DNA of 6,755 bases. Source: JBARCX01 sp049794535 (GTDB lineage Bacteria; Pseudomonadota; Gammaproteobacteria; Xanthomonadales; Rhodanobacteraceae). Below, piece after piece: positions 1-6,755 of the stretch (positions are counted from its first letter, which is position 1; each line of letters starts with the position of its first letter). The position numbers were made by a program, and so were the translations under genes. The notes under the pieces were generated by a model. It worked only from the letters and a program-made list of their open reading frames with translations, ran no database searches and was not told the DNA's origin. The DNA lies in NCBI GenBank assembly GCA_049794535.1, contig JBARCX010000340.1, forward strand, positions 1 to 6,755, in the 5' to 3' direction.

Positions 1-355
1 TATCGGCATTCTCGCGGCGATCGCCTTGCCTTCCTAGCGGAAGTACGTGCTTCGTTCGCATCGCGTCGATGCAACATCGACGTTGCAGGATCTGGCTGCA
101 CGGCAGGAGCGGTACTACTACTCGAACAATGCCTATACCTCCGCATTGAGTGATCTCGGATCCAATGCGAATGCGGCAGGTGCCAACTACAAGATGGGTA
201 TCGCTTCAGCCAGTAGTACAAACTACACGATGACGGCGACGGCCCTCGACAATCAAACGCAGGATACGCAGTGCACCTCACTATCGCTCAATCGTGCCGG
301 TCAGCAGCTATCGGAAGGCACTACGAGCAATGACCCGCAGTGTTGGGGGCACTGA
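1..355 (+). pseudogene. pilE: PilE-like type IV pilin, 5' end outside the window, interrupted by an in-frame amber codon
   Basis: Type IV pilins are exported, cleaved by prepilin peptidase and assembled into the pilus through a hydrophobic N-terminal helix. The frame starting at base 2 reads IGILAAIALPS, then TAG, then RKYVLRSHRVDA, which matches the second half of a pilin N-terminal helix (mature residues about 13-35) followed by the pilin domain. The stop sits where Tyr24 is expected, and the frame is the same on both sides, so one base change from TAT or TAC explains it. The rest looks intact: Tyr-rich ARQERYYYSNNAY, then a C-terminal cysteine pair (CTSL and CWGH) typical of the pilin disulfide loop. 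With 12 residues assumed upstream, the mature protein would be about 129 aa, normal for PilE-type pilins. A GTG at 47 could restart translation but would give a product without leader or membrane helix. A sequencing error or read-through cannot be excluded. The family is clear; the exact pilE orthology is less sure. Confidence 0.8.
35..37 (+). other. Premature amber stop replacing pilin Tyr24
   Basis: The codon TAG lies between Pro22-Ser23 (CCT TCC) and Arg25-Lys26-Tyr27 (CGG AAG TAC) of the predicted mature pilin. The conserved family pattern here is PSY followed by two residues and Tyr. Sequence similarity to pilins continues in the same frame after the stop, so this is a nonsense substitution rather than a frameshift or insertion. 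Confidence 0.85.
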
Positions 356-357
356 GT

Positions 358-783
358 ATGCGTACGTATATTCAAGCACTGCTAGTAAGCACATGCTTCA
401 TCAGCGGTAGCCTGCACGCGCAGGCCTATTACAAATGGACGGATGCGCAGGGCGTGACGCATTACAGCGAGAAACCTCCCGCTACAGAAAGCGCACAGAA
501 ACTCCCGTTGCCGAGTGACAAGTCAGCCCCTCTATCCGCCGAGCCATCCGCCGCAACATCCACGAAAGAGCTGAAAACGGCCGAAGACCATTACAGTGCG
601 CAAGCCTGCCAAGCCGCGCGCAACGAACTAAGCATCCTGTCGAACGATGCGTTGATAGTGGATGCAGGCAGCGTAGCCAACCCGGTTGATCCCAATGGCA
701 TGCGCAAGTTGTCATCCGAACAGCGCGATGCGGCCAAGCTGGATGCCGATCAACGTGCCAAGCAATTTTGCGATCACAGGTAA
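358..783 (+). CDS. Secreted DUF4124-domain protein of unknown function
   Basis: A 141-residue protein with an N-terminal signal peptide (MRTYIQALLVSTCFISGS, with likely cleavage after the AQA at residues 21-23), so it is probably periplasmic. Directly after comes the DUF4124 signature YYKWTDAQGVTHYSEKPP (residues 24-41). This small domain is common in proteobacterial envelope proteins and has no established activity. A Pro/Ser/Ala-rich low-complexity linker (about 45-72) leads to a C-terminal part with two cysteines (84 and 138) that could form a disulfide. I chose ATG 358, two bases after the pilin stop, because it starts a proper signal peptide. A run of five G at 345-349 lies eight bases upstream and may serve as a weak ribosome binding site. 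Spacing suggests translational coupling to the pilin gene. If so, early termination at the amber codon in the upstream gene might reduce its expression (inference). A role in pilus assembly is suggested only by context. Confidence 0.85.
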   Translation: MRTYIQALLVSTCFISGSLHAQAYYKWTDAQGVTHYSEKPPATESAQKLPLPSDKSAPLSAEPSAATSTKELKTAEDHYSAQACQAARNELSILSNDALIVDAGSVANPVDPNGMRKLSSEQRDAAKLDADQRAKQFCDHR

Positions 784-788
784 TTCTT

Positions 789-1379
789 ATGTCGATGCGC
801 CGTCATGCAGGTTTCACCTTGATCGAATTGCTCATCACACTGGCCATTCTGACCATCCTTGCCTCCATGGCGTATCCCAGCATGCGGGATTTCATGCGGC
901 GTAGCACCGTGGCATCCCAATCGAATGGGATCATGGCCGACCTGCAATACGCACGTGGCACGGCAGTATCCACGCGCAGTTATGTGTCGCTATGCCCGCG
1001 GCTCGCCAATGGCAAGGTTGGCTGCGATAGCAAAGGTCGTTTTGAAAATGGTTGGCTGGTCTATACCGCTGCCACACCGAACGTGTCGTATGACGGTAAA
1101 GGCGCAAGCGATCCTAACCTGCTGCATATAGCAGAACCCGCCGGCAAGGTTTCCATTCGTGCATCTGCGGCGGGCGTTCTCACCTACAACGCCCGCGGTG
1201 AATTACTGGTTGTCGACGACAGTAGTGAAGACAGCGACGTATCCTTGAACACCTGCATCAAGCCGGATGCTGACGACACAGGCAGCAGTACATCCGGTGT
1301 ACCCGGTGCCAAGCTCAGCGTGGCACATTCCGGTCGCATCGGTGTGGCCAATCTTGCGGCTGGAGATTCGTGCAGCTAA
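789..1379 (+). CDS. GspH/FimT-family minor pseudopilin
   Basis: A 196-residue type IV pilin-like protein. Residues 1-8 (MSMRRHAG) form a short basic leader ending in Gly8. Prepilin peptidase should cut before Phe9 and methylate it; FTLIELLITLAIL follows, with the conserved Glu5 of the mature protein at residue 13, then a hydrophobic helix to about residue 29 and Pro30. The remaining domain has GspH/FimT features: QYARGTAVSTRS (53-64), VSLCP (66-70), a second Cys at 79 and ENGWLVY (86-92). Cysteines 69/79 and 156/195 could form two disulfides. Such proteins sit at the tip of type IV pili or type II secretion pseudopili and help start assembly; which machine this one serves cannot be told here. 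An acidic, Ser-rich stretch (143-150) and a Gly/Ser-rich loop (164-173) lengthen the C-terminal half. ATG 789 is preferred: CAGG at 777-780 lies eight bases upstream and the leader has normal length. ATG 795 and TTG 768 are possible alternatives. Confidence 0.92.
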   Translation: MSMRRHAGFTLIELLITLAILTILASMAYPSMRDFMRRSTVASQSNGIMADLQYARGTAVSTRSYVSLCPRLANGKVGCDSKGRFENGWLVYTAATPNVSYDGKGASDPNLLHIAEPAGKVSIRASAAGVLTYNARGELLVVDDSSEDSDVSLNTCIKPDADDTGSSTSGVPGAKLSVAHSGRIGVANLAAGDSCS

Positions 1380-1383
1380 GCAG

Positions 1384-1462
1384 GTAGGTTGGTGATGAGC
1401 CAGCGAATCCCAACATCGGCGACACCGCAACGTTGGGTATCACTACGCTCCACCCAACCTAC
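1384..1462. repeat. REP-like inverted pair of palindromic units between convergent genes
   Basis: The outer arms GTAGGTTGG (1384-1392) and CCAACCTAC (1454-1462) are a perfect 9-base inverted repeat. Inside lie CCCAAC (1409-1414) and GTTGGG (1432-1437). Each half of 31 bases is itself a hairpin: GTTGG 1388-1392 with CCAAC 1410-1414, and GTTGGG 1432-1437 with CCCAAC 1453-1458. The halves are imperfect inverted copies of each other, with about 17 bases between them. This is the architecture of REP doublets (REPINs), which in many bacteria are dispersed by RAYT transposases. I recall GTAGGTTGGG-type units from many bacterial genomes but could not check. It could affect mRNA 3' ends of both convergent transcripts. 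No T-run follows either arm, so it is not a classical intrinsic terminator. There is no second copy in this window. Confidence 0.75.
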
Positions 1463-3450
1463 GGCGTTGTCGTATCAGTCCACCGCTCAGCCAACCCGGA
1501 ATGCCGTCGCGTGCGTTGCGTCACAGCCAGCTCAACGCTGTTCTGCGGACCTAGCAAGCTAAACCAGCGGCGTGCGCGCGTAATGCCGGTATAGAGTAAT
1601 TCGCGGGTCAGCGCGGCGCTGGCTTCACCGGGTAGCACCAGCATGGTGTGTTCGAATTCCGAGCCCTGCGACTTGTGCACAGTCATCGCATAAACCGTAT
1701 CCACGTCACCCAGTCGCGAAGGCAGTACGAAGCGAACCTTAGCGTTCTCGCGGCCATCATCGGATGCGTCCGCATTGTTACCGATGGGGAAGGCCACATA
1801 AAGCCGCACGATACCGTCACGACCGGGCATGCTCAGGGTGATGCCGATATCACCGTTCATCAGGCCCAGGCTGTAGTCGTTGCGGGTGATCATCACCGGC
1901 CGGCCTTCATACCAGCCATGCGCTGACTCGATCAGTCCGGCAGCTTGCAGCGCATCGGCGATCTGTCGATTGAGGCCTTCCGCACCAAAGGGGCCGCGTC
2001 GCAACGCGCACAGCAATTGGAAGCGGTCGAAGCCTTCGAGTACGCGATGCGCCCATTCCGCGTGAGCAGTTTCTCCGGCATCGACAGTCGGGCGCTCTCG
2101 ACGGAGCAGCGTGAGATAGTGGCGATAGCCTTGTGGCGTGTTGCCCGATGCGCTTGGTGCGAAGTAAGTGCCACCACCATCGATGGCCACGGCGGCAAGT
2201 CGTGCGGTTTCGTCAGATGAAATCCACGCGATGTCTTCGTGGGGTGTATCCAGCAGGTTGTGTACGCGATGGATATCGCCCGCATTCACCGCCATCGCGA
2301 GGCGGCCAATGCCACTTGCAGCACCGAAGCGGTGGCTGTGGCGAAGCATGGCCACTTGCTGATCCAGCGCTTGTGCATCGCTGCGAATAAACGCAGAAAT
2401 GTCATCGCCGCTGGCCGCGTGCAGCCAGGCAGCGGTGGCCTCATTGTAGTGGCCTTCCTCTGCGCGACGACATAAGTCACCGAGTACCGCGCCGGCCTCT
2501 ACGGAGGAGAGTTGGTCCTTATCGCCGAGCAGAATCAGTCGCGCCTGCTCGGGCAGTGCGGCGAGCACGGCGGCCATCATTTCCAGGTCGATCATCGACG
2601 CCTCGTCGACCACCAGTACGTCCAGATGCAACGGGTTCGCGCGGTTGTGGCGAAAGCTGCGGCTATCGACACGTGCGCCGAGCAGACGGTGCAGCGTGTC
2701 GACCTGGGCGGGGATGGCTGCGCGCACGGCGTCGCTCACATCCAGTCTGGCGATTTGTGCGGCGATGGACGCATTCAGTCGCGCTGCTGCCTTGCCGGTC
2801 GGTGCGGCGAGCCGGATACGCAGCGGGCGTGGTCGATCACGTAGATGGAGCGTTTGCAGTAAGCCAAGCAGGCGTACCACGGTGGTGGTTTTGCCCGTGC
2901 CGGGGCCGCCGGTGATGACACTGAAGGCACCGCGCGCCGCCAATGCGCAAGCGATGCGTGGCCAGTCGGGTGTATCGCCCATCGGTGCGGGAAACAGTCG
3001 CGTGAGTTCTTCGCTCAATGCGTCGGGCGGTAGTGGCATAAATGCCAGTCGTCGACCAATGGCATCAGCCACGTCGCGCTCATGATTCCAGTAGCGCCGC
3101 AGATAGATCCGGGTGTCATCGAGCACCAACGGTGCATCGAGAGGTAGGCCTTGCGCATCAGCCAGCAGCGGAGACGATAGCGGAGCAGTGGTAAGCAAGA
3201 CACGCCAGGTCGAGGGCCACTCGTATTCAGCGGCCAACGCATCCAGCGCGGCCAGATCCAAACAGAGATGACCATCGGCGAGTTGTCGGCTCAGCAATGC
3301 CGTGAGCAGCAACAGTGCAGGGGATGCGTGCGGATCGCGCTCGGCAAGAAAACGCGCAAGCGCGATATCCAGCGGGCGCAGGCGTCGTTGTTCAACCGCC
3401 TCCGCCAGCATGCTCAACGTCGCTTCGTGGGTATGGGTGTCATGCGACAT
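1459..3450 (-). CDS. recD: RecD, 5'-to-3' helicase subunit of exodeoxyribonuclease V (RecBCD)
   Basis: RecD is the SF1B helicase that travels on the 5'-ended strand as RecBCD unwinds broken DNA. The 663-residue product is a little longer than E. coli RecD (608). After an N-terminal domain (about 1-165) that normally contacts RecC, all helicase motifs are visible: Walker A GGPGTGKTTT (181-190, Lys187), motif Ia LAAPTGKAAARL (214-225), Walker B VVDEAS (280-285), motif III LLGDKDQLSSVEAG (307-320), motif IV RHSHRF (370-375), motif V TVHKSQGSEFE (590-600) and motif VI YTGITRARRW (620-629). The ATG at 3450 is chosen because GGAGG lies eight bases upstream; the ATG at 3456 is only two bases from it, and a TTG at 3471 has no such support. 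The gene overlaps the end of recB by 11 bases, so the two are surely cotranscribed and probably translationally coupled. The stop codon lies inside the adjacent REP-like repeat, a few residues after the conserved RHSGL near the C-terminus. Confidence 0.97.
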   Translation of the reverse strand: MSHDTHTHEATLSMLAEAVEQRRLRPLDIALARFLAERDPHASPALLLLTALLSRQLADGHLCLDLAALDALAAEYEWPSTWRVLLTTAPLSSPLLADAQGLPLDAPLVLDDTRIYLRRYWNHERDVADAIGRRLAFMPLPPDALSEELTRLFPAPMGDTPDWPRIACALAARGAFSVITGGPGTGKTTTVVRLLGLLQTLHLRDRPRPLRIRLAAPTGKAAARLNASIAAQIARLDVSDAVRAAIPAQVDTLHRLLGARVDSRSFRHNRANPLHLDVLVVDEASMIDLEMMAAVLAALPEQARLILLGDKDQLSSVEAGAVLGDLCRRAEEGHYNEATAAWLHAASGDDISAFIRSDAQALDQQVAMLRHSHRFGAASGIGRLAMAVNAGDIHRVHNLLDTPHEDIAWISSDETARLAAVAIDGGGTYFAPSASGNTPQGYRHYLTLLRRERPTVDAGETAHAEWAHRVLEGFDRFQLLCALRRGPFGAEGLNRQIADALQAAGLIESAHGWYEGRPVMITRNDYSLGLMNGDIGITLSMPGRDGIVRLYVAFPIGNNADASDDGRENAKVRFVLPSRLGDVDTVYAMTVHKSQGSEFEHTMLVLPGEASAALTRELLYTGITRARRWFSLLGPQNSVELAVTQRTRRHSGLAERWTDTTTP

Positions 3451-6400
3451 CGGCATGGCCTCCGTCGGCAAACAATCGATCCATCGCTTCGACTAATGCG
3501 TAAGGCAAGTGTTCGTAATGCACACCATGTCCCGCTTCGTCCACGCCGCGCAGGTAGAGATAAAGCACGCCGCCGATATGTCGGTGGTAATCGTAATCGG
3601 GCAAACGTGCGCGCAATTGACGATGCAGGGCAAGCGTGTAGATCGCGTATTGCAGGTCGTAGCGCGAGTGCAGTACCGAGTGCCGCATGGCAGCGTGGCT
3701 ATAAGCACCTACCTCGTCACCCAGCCAATTGGATTTGTAATCGACGATGTAATAGCGCCCGTCGTATTCGAACACCAGATCGATAAACCCCTTGAGCATG
3801 CCATTCACGCGACTAGTCGCCAGCGACGGACGTGCGACACCGCCCAGCGTATGCGTGCTAACCAGTCGATCCAGTACGCGCGTGTCGACGCGATGCGCTT
3901 CGAACCAAAACTCCAGCTCGGAGCGATAGGTCGCGCTGTCAGTGAGTGCCGACAGTGGCGCACGAATATTCCCGGCCAGTGGCAATGGCGTGCGCAACAG
4001 GGCGGGGAGCCATTGCGTCAGTGGCTTGATCCAGGCGCGCCAGCCGCGTGGTTGGCAACGTCGGGCGATGAATTCCTCCAGCGAATCCGGTGCTGTGGCG
4101 ACGTGGGCAAAGCCTTCGTCTGCAGCCCATTCCAGCAGGCCATGCAAAAAGGTACCGGGCCCCGCGCCACGATCAAATGCGTGGATGCCATCCGTATGGG
4201 GGCTGCGCTGGGGTAAAAGGTGGTGCGGCAAAAGATCGATCGACTCGGCGCCAGCCTGTTCGGCTGTCGTTTCAGCCAGCACATCTTGTACGGCTGTTTC
4301 CGGCGCTACATGTGGCACGACGCTCGTGGTGGTATGCGCCAGTGCGCTGTAGCTGGCAATCCACCACGGTTCGGTCGGGCGCAATGTACTGATGCGCGCT
4401 GGACGCAAATAGGTAGGGGCTTCAGTGGGCCGATAGTGCGCGGTCTCGGCAACATCCGCCAACTCCAGAATCTGGATATCGGCATGATCGCCACGTAGCG
4501 CTTCCAATTGCGAAAGCAAACTACTTGGCTCGATCGGTTCGCCGCCCGCCAGCACATAACCGAACGCCGACTTGTGCAGTGCAGATGCCTTGGCGTTGCC
4601 CTGTTTCAGGCAGGCCACACCGAGCCAACAAGCGTGGCGCGCGCGCGTAAGCGCCACATAGAGCAGGCGCAGATCTTCCTGCAGCCGTTCGCGCTCGGCT
4701 TGCTGCCATGCAACGGTGTCCGGTTGAAGGTCGAGCAAAGGGCGGCCGGCATCGTCATGCCATACAAAGCTGTCGTTGCTGCGAAGCACGCGGAAGCTAC
4801 AGACGAAGGGCAGCAGCACCAGCGGGTACTCCAGTCCTTTCGATTTGTGGATGGTCACCACCTTGATCAGGTCGGCTTCGCTTTCCAAGCGCACGATCTG
4901 TTCTTCGGCGGTGTCGGCCGTGCCATCGATAGCGCGGGCGATTTGTGCCGCAAGGTGGCGGATCAAGGCATGGTCGCCATCCAATCCGGTAGCGGCTTGT
5001 TGCAGCAGCTCGGCCAGATGCAACACGTTTGTTAGTGCACGCTCACCGTTGGTGCGGGCGAGCAGGCGTGCCGGCAGATCGAACTGATGCAACAAGTCAT
5101 GCAGCATGGCCAGCACGCCGTGGCGCTGCCAACTCTCGTGCAGCCGGCGAAACTGTTCGCCGCATTGTTCCCAAAACTGCTCGTCGTGATTGAGTCGATC
5201 CAGTTCGTTGTGGCTCCAATCCAGCGTGGCACTGGCCAATGCCGCGCGCATGCTGCGATCGGATTCCGGTGCAGCGCAGGCGTGAAGCCAGAGCAGGATG
5301 TCCTGCGCTTCTGGTGCGGCATATACCGAATCACGATCGGACAGATACACACTGGCCAGTCCACGCTGTTGTAACGCGGTGCGAATGGCACCAGCTTCTC
5401 GCTGGTTACGCACCAGGATCGCAATGTCGCTGGGTTTGAGCGGCGTGCGCTTATCGTCTTTAACGACAAAGGCGCAGTGTCCCGCTTGTGCGGCATCCAG
5501 CCACTGCACAAGCTGCGCTGCCGCGTGCTCGGCCATGCTGTGCGTGTAGGCACCGCCACTGATGGCGGCATCGCCGGCTTGCCGCGCGAGTTGCAACGCG
5601 GGCAGGGGCTGATCGTTCAACAACAAGCGATCACTGCGGCCCTGTGCTTCCACTGCTAAAAACGGCAGACCTTGTTCACCGCGTCCAAAACCGAATGCGC
5701 CTAGTGGTTGATCATTGGCATGTTCGAACACGCGATTGACCGCGCCGACCAGGGCCTCAGTGGAGCGATAGTTTTTAGCCAGCGTCCACGTCGGTTGCTC
5801 GGCGGTGGTGCGCGCTTGCAGATAGGTATGAATATCCGCGCCGCGAAAGCCATAGATCGCCTGCTTGGGATCACCAATCAGCAAGAGACCCGTATCGCTA
5901 CGCTCGCCGTAGATACGCTGAAAGATGCGCCACTGCAGTGGATCGGTATCCTGGAATTCATCGATCAGCGCGACGGGGTATTGCGTGGCGATTGTGCGCG
6001 CCAGCTGCTCGCCGTTGGCACCATGCAGCGCGGCATCCAGCCGGATGAGCATGTCGTCATAGCCAAGCTGCGCGCGCTGTAGTCGCGCGTTGTCGCGGCG
6101 TTGCGCGATCCACGGTATGGCGTGAGCAAGAATCAGCGGTTGCAGCGAGGGTGCGCTGCTCTGTGTATCGAGCAGCCGACCGATCGCATCAAAGGAAGCA
6201 TGTTCTGGTGTCGTGAACTTGTTTTTCGTCGCACTGCGCAGTTTTTCTTGCGTGTAGCGAGCAAGGACAGCGTCGTCGATCACTCCGCCTGCGGCCCACA
6301 GGCGAAGTGCCTGTAGATCGTCGCCGAATTTCTCCGGCTTCATCATGTTGGCCTTGAATGCGCCGGCCTGCATCGCTTCCGAAAGCATGGCCTCGATGGC

Positions 6401-6755
6401 ATCGACAGCATCGCTCCAGTATCGACGCGCATCGGCTTCTGCCTGACGCAAGGGGGACGCATGCTGCCGGAGCATGGCGGTGATGTCATCGATCGCCGGC
6501 AGCGTCTGCCCACTCAGACGCAGGTTGTCGAGTGGCTGGCGCAATAGCGGTTTCACCGCCTTCTGCAAAGCGCGCGGAGTTTTCCACAGCGCGGTGATCA
6601 ATCCTGCGTCGTCGCGATCCAACGGGAAGAAGTAGCGCCGCCAATAATCGCGTACGGCTTCGGCGAGCAACTCATCCTCGTCACTCATGCCGTTCTGTGC
6701 CGGCGCCTGGCCGCTGTCGAACGCATGCTGGCCGAGCATGCGCTGACACCAGCCG
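3440..6755 (-). CDS. recB: RecB, 3'-to-5' helicase and nuclease subunit of exodeoxyribonuclease V, 5' end outside the window
   Basis: RecB is the SF1A helicase and only nuclease of RecBCD; it resects double-strand ends and, after Chi recognition, loads RecA. The frame is open to the window edge and begins GWCQRMLGQHAFDSG, matching E. coli RecB around residues 130-145, so roughly the first 130 residues, including Walker A, are missing. 1104 residues are visible. Counting from the Met at 6739: motif II IDEFQDTDPLQW (259-270), motif III LLIGDPKQAIYGFRGAD (286-302), motif IV NYRSTEAL (323-330), motif V TIHKSKGLEYPL (629-640) and motif VI LLYVALTRAR (692-701). A variable linker (about 800-855), rich in Ala, Thr and His, leads to the nuclease domain: GTFLHGLLE (His866), SELEFWF (940-946), Asp987 in GFIDLVF, and Asp1000 and Lys1002 in IVDYKSNWLG. 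These match the E. coli metal-binding and catalytic set His956, Asp1067, Asp1080 and Lys1082, so the nuclease should be active. DYDYHRHIGGVLYLYLRGVD near the end is also strongly conserved. RecC is expected upstream, off the window. Confidence 0.98.
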   Translation of the reverse strand, partial: GWCQRMLGQHAFDSGQAPAQNGMSDEDELLAEAVRDYWRRYFFPLDRDDAGLITALWKTPRALQKAVKPLLRQPLDNLRLSGQTLPAIDDITAMLRQHASPLRQAEADARRYWSDAVDAIEAMLSEAMQAGAFKANMMKPEKFGDDLQALRLWAAGGVIDDAVLARYTQEKLRSATKNKFTTPEHASFDAIGRLLDTQSSAPSLQPLILAHAIPWIAQRRDNARLQRAQLGYDDMLIRLDAALHGANGEQLARTIATQYPVALIDEFQDTDPLQWRIFQRIYGERSDTGLLLIGDPKQAIYGFRGADIHTYLQARTTAEQPTWTLAKNYRSTEALVGAVNRVFEHANDQPLGAFGFGRGEQGLPFLAVEAQGRSDRLLLNDQPLPALQLARQAGDAAISGGAYTHSMAEHAAAQLVQWLDAAQAGHCAFVVKDDKRTPLKPSDIAILVRNQREAGAIRTALQQRGLASVYLSDRDSVYAAPEAQDILLWLHACAAPESDRSMRAALASATLDWSHNELDRLNHDEQFWEQCGEQFRRLHESWQRHGVLAMLHDLLHQFDLPARLLARTNGERALTNVLHLAELLQQAATGLDGDHALIRHLAAQIARAIDGTADTAEEQIVRLESEADLIKVVTIHKSKGLEYPLVLLPFVCSFRVLRSNDSFVWHDDAGRPLLDLQPDTVAWQQAERERLQEDLRLLYVALTRARHACWLGVACLKQGNAKASALHKSAFGYVLAGGEPIEPSSLLSQLEALRGDHADIQILELADVAETAHYRPTEAPTYLRPARISTLRPTEPWWIASYSALAHTTTSVVPHVAPETAVQDVLAETTAEQAGAESIDLLPHHLLPQRSPHTDGIHAFDRGAGPGTFLHGLLEWAADEGFAHVATAPDSLEEFIARRCQPRGWRAWIKPLTQWLPALLRTPLPLAGNIRAPLSALTDSATYRSELEFWFEAHRVDTRVLDRLVSTHTLGGVARPSLATSRVNGMLKGFIDLVFEYDGRYYIVDYKSNWLGDEVGAYSHAAMRHSVLHSRYDLQYAIYTLALHRQLRARLPDYDYHRHIGGVLYLYLRGVDEAGHGVHYEHLPYALVEAMDRLFADGGHADVA
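3459..3463 (-). promoter_or_regulatory. Ribosome binding site of recD inside recB
   Basis: The - strand reads GGAGG here, then eight bases, then ATG at 3450. This near-ideal Shine-Dalgarno spacing decides between the two ATG codons at 3456 and 3450. It lies within the last codons of recB, which fits translation of recD by ribosomes finishing recB. Confidence 0.7.

Noticed and set aside
47..355. A complete 102-residue protein starting at GTG 47.
   Set aside because: The same frame upstream of the stop clearly encodes pilin helix, and a product from here would lack leader and membrane segment. It is better described as the rest of an interrupted pilin.
340..357. An upstream GTG start for the DUF4124 protein.
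   Set aside because: It would add six residues in front of a well-formed signal peptide and overlap the pilin; ATG 358 fits better.
1380..1470. A classical rho-independent terminator between the convergent genes.
   Set aside because: Stems are present but no T-run follows on either strand; the element matches REP-like symmetry better.
2512..3085. Several overlapping + strand open frames opposite recD.
   Set aside because: They are Arg/Cys/Gly-rich shadows of the RecD helicase core, with no family resemblance.
3509..4216. A 235-codon open frame on the + strand opposite recB.
   Set aside because: It lies fully antisense to strongly conserved RecB nuclease sequence, has no recognisable domain, and open antisense frames are common in GC-rich genes.
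4230..4420. A possible disruption of RecB in the poorly conserved linker between helicase and nuclease.
   Set aside because: The frame is continuous and the flanking SYSAL and GTFLH segments align in order with E. coli RecB; this linker is naturally variable.
1..6755. A new multigene system such as a defence island, CRISPR array or retron.
   Set aside because: All coding space is explained by pilin-related genes and recBD. RecBCD acts on phage DNA but is housekeeping, and no repeat-spacer pattern, reverse transcriptase or structured RNA was seen.

Overview
The window holds the 3' end of a type IV pilin gene cluster on the + strand, facing a convergent recB-recD pair on the - strand. Encoded proteins are clearly bacterial. 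The GspH/FimT-type pseudopilin, the DUF4124 protein beside pilin genes and the recB-recD order suggest a gammaproteobacterium, most likely Xanthomonadales (Rhodanobacteraceae or Xanthomonadaceae). That placement is inferred from protein style and moderately high GC, not from any search.

Positions 1-1379 (+) carry three tightly packed genes. The first is a PilE-like type IV pilin whose 5' end lies outside the window and whose reading frame is interrupted by an amber codon at 35-37, where Tyr24 of the mature pilin is expected. Two bases later a small secreted DUF4124 protein begins (358-783). Five bases after it comes a GspH/FimT-family minor pseudopilin (789-1379) with a textbook prepilin peptidase site. 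They look like one transcription unit devoted to the type IV pilus or a related pseudopilus.

Positions 1380-1462 hold a REP-like element: two similar 31-base units, each able to form a hairpin, in inverted orientation. It fills the whole gap between the convergent genes, and its outer arm supplies the stop codon of recD.

Positions 1459-6755 (-) encode RecD (663 aa from the chosen start) and RecB (no stop before the window edge; about the first 130 residues missing). They overlap by 11 bases, and the recD ribosome binding site lies inside recB. Together with RecC, presumably encoded beyond the window, they form the RecBCD helicase-nuclease for double-strand break repair and degradation of foreign linear DNA. 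All visible helicase and nuclease motifs are intact.

No RNA gene, CRISPR array, insertion sequence or new multigene system was found. The observations most worth following are the interrupted pilin and the repeat fused to the end of recD.
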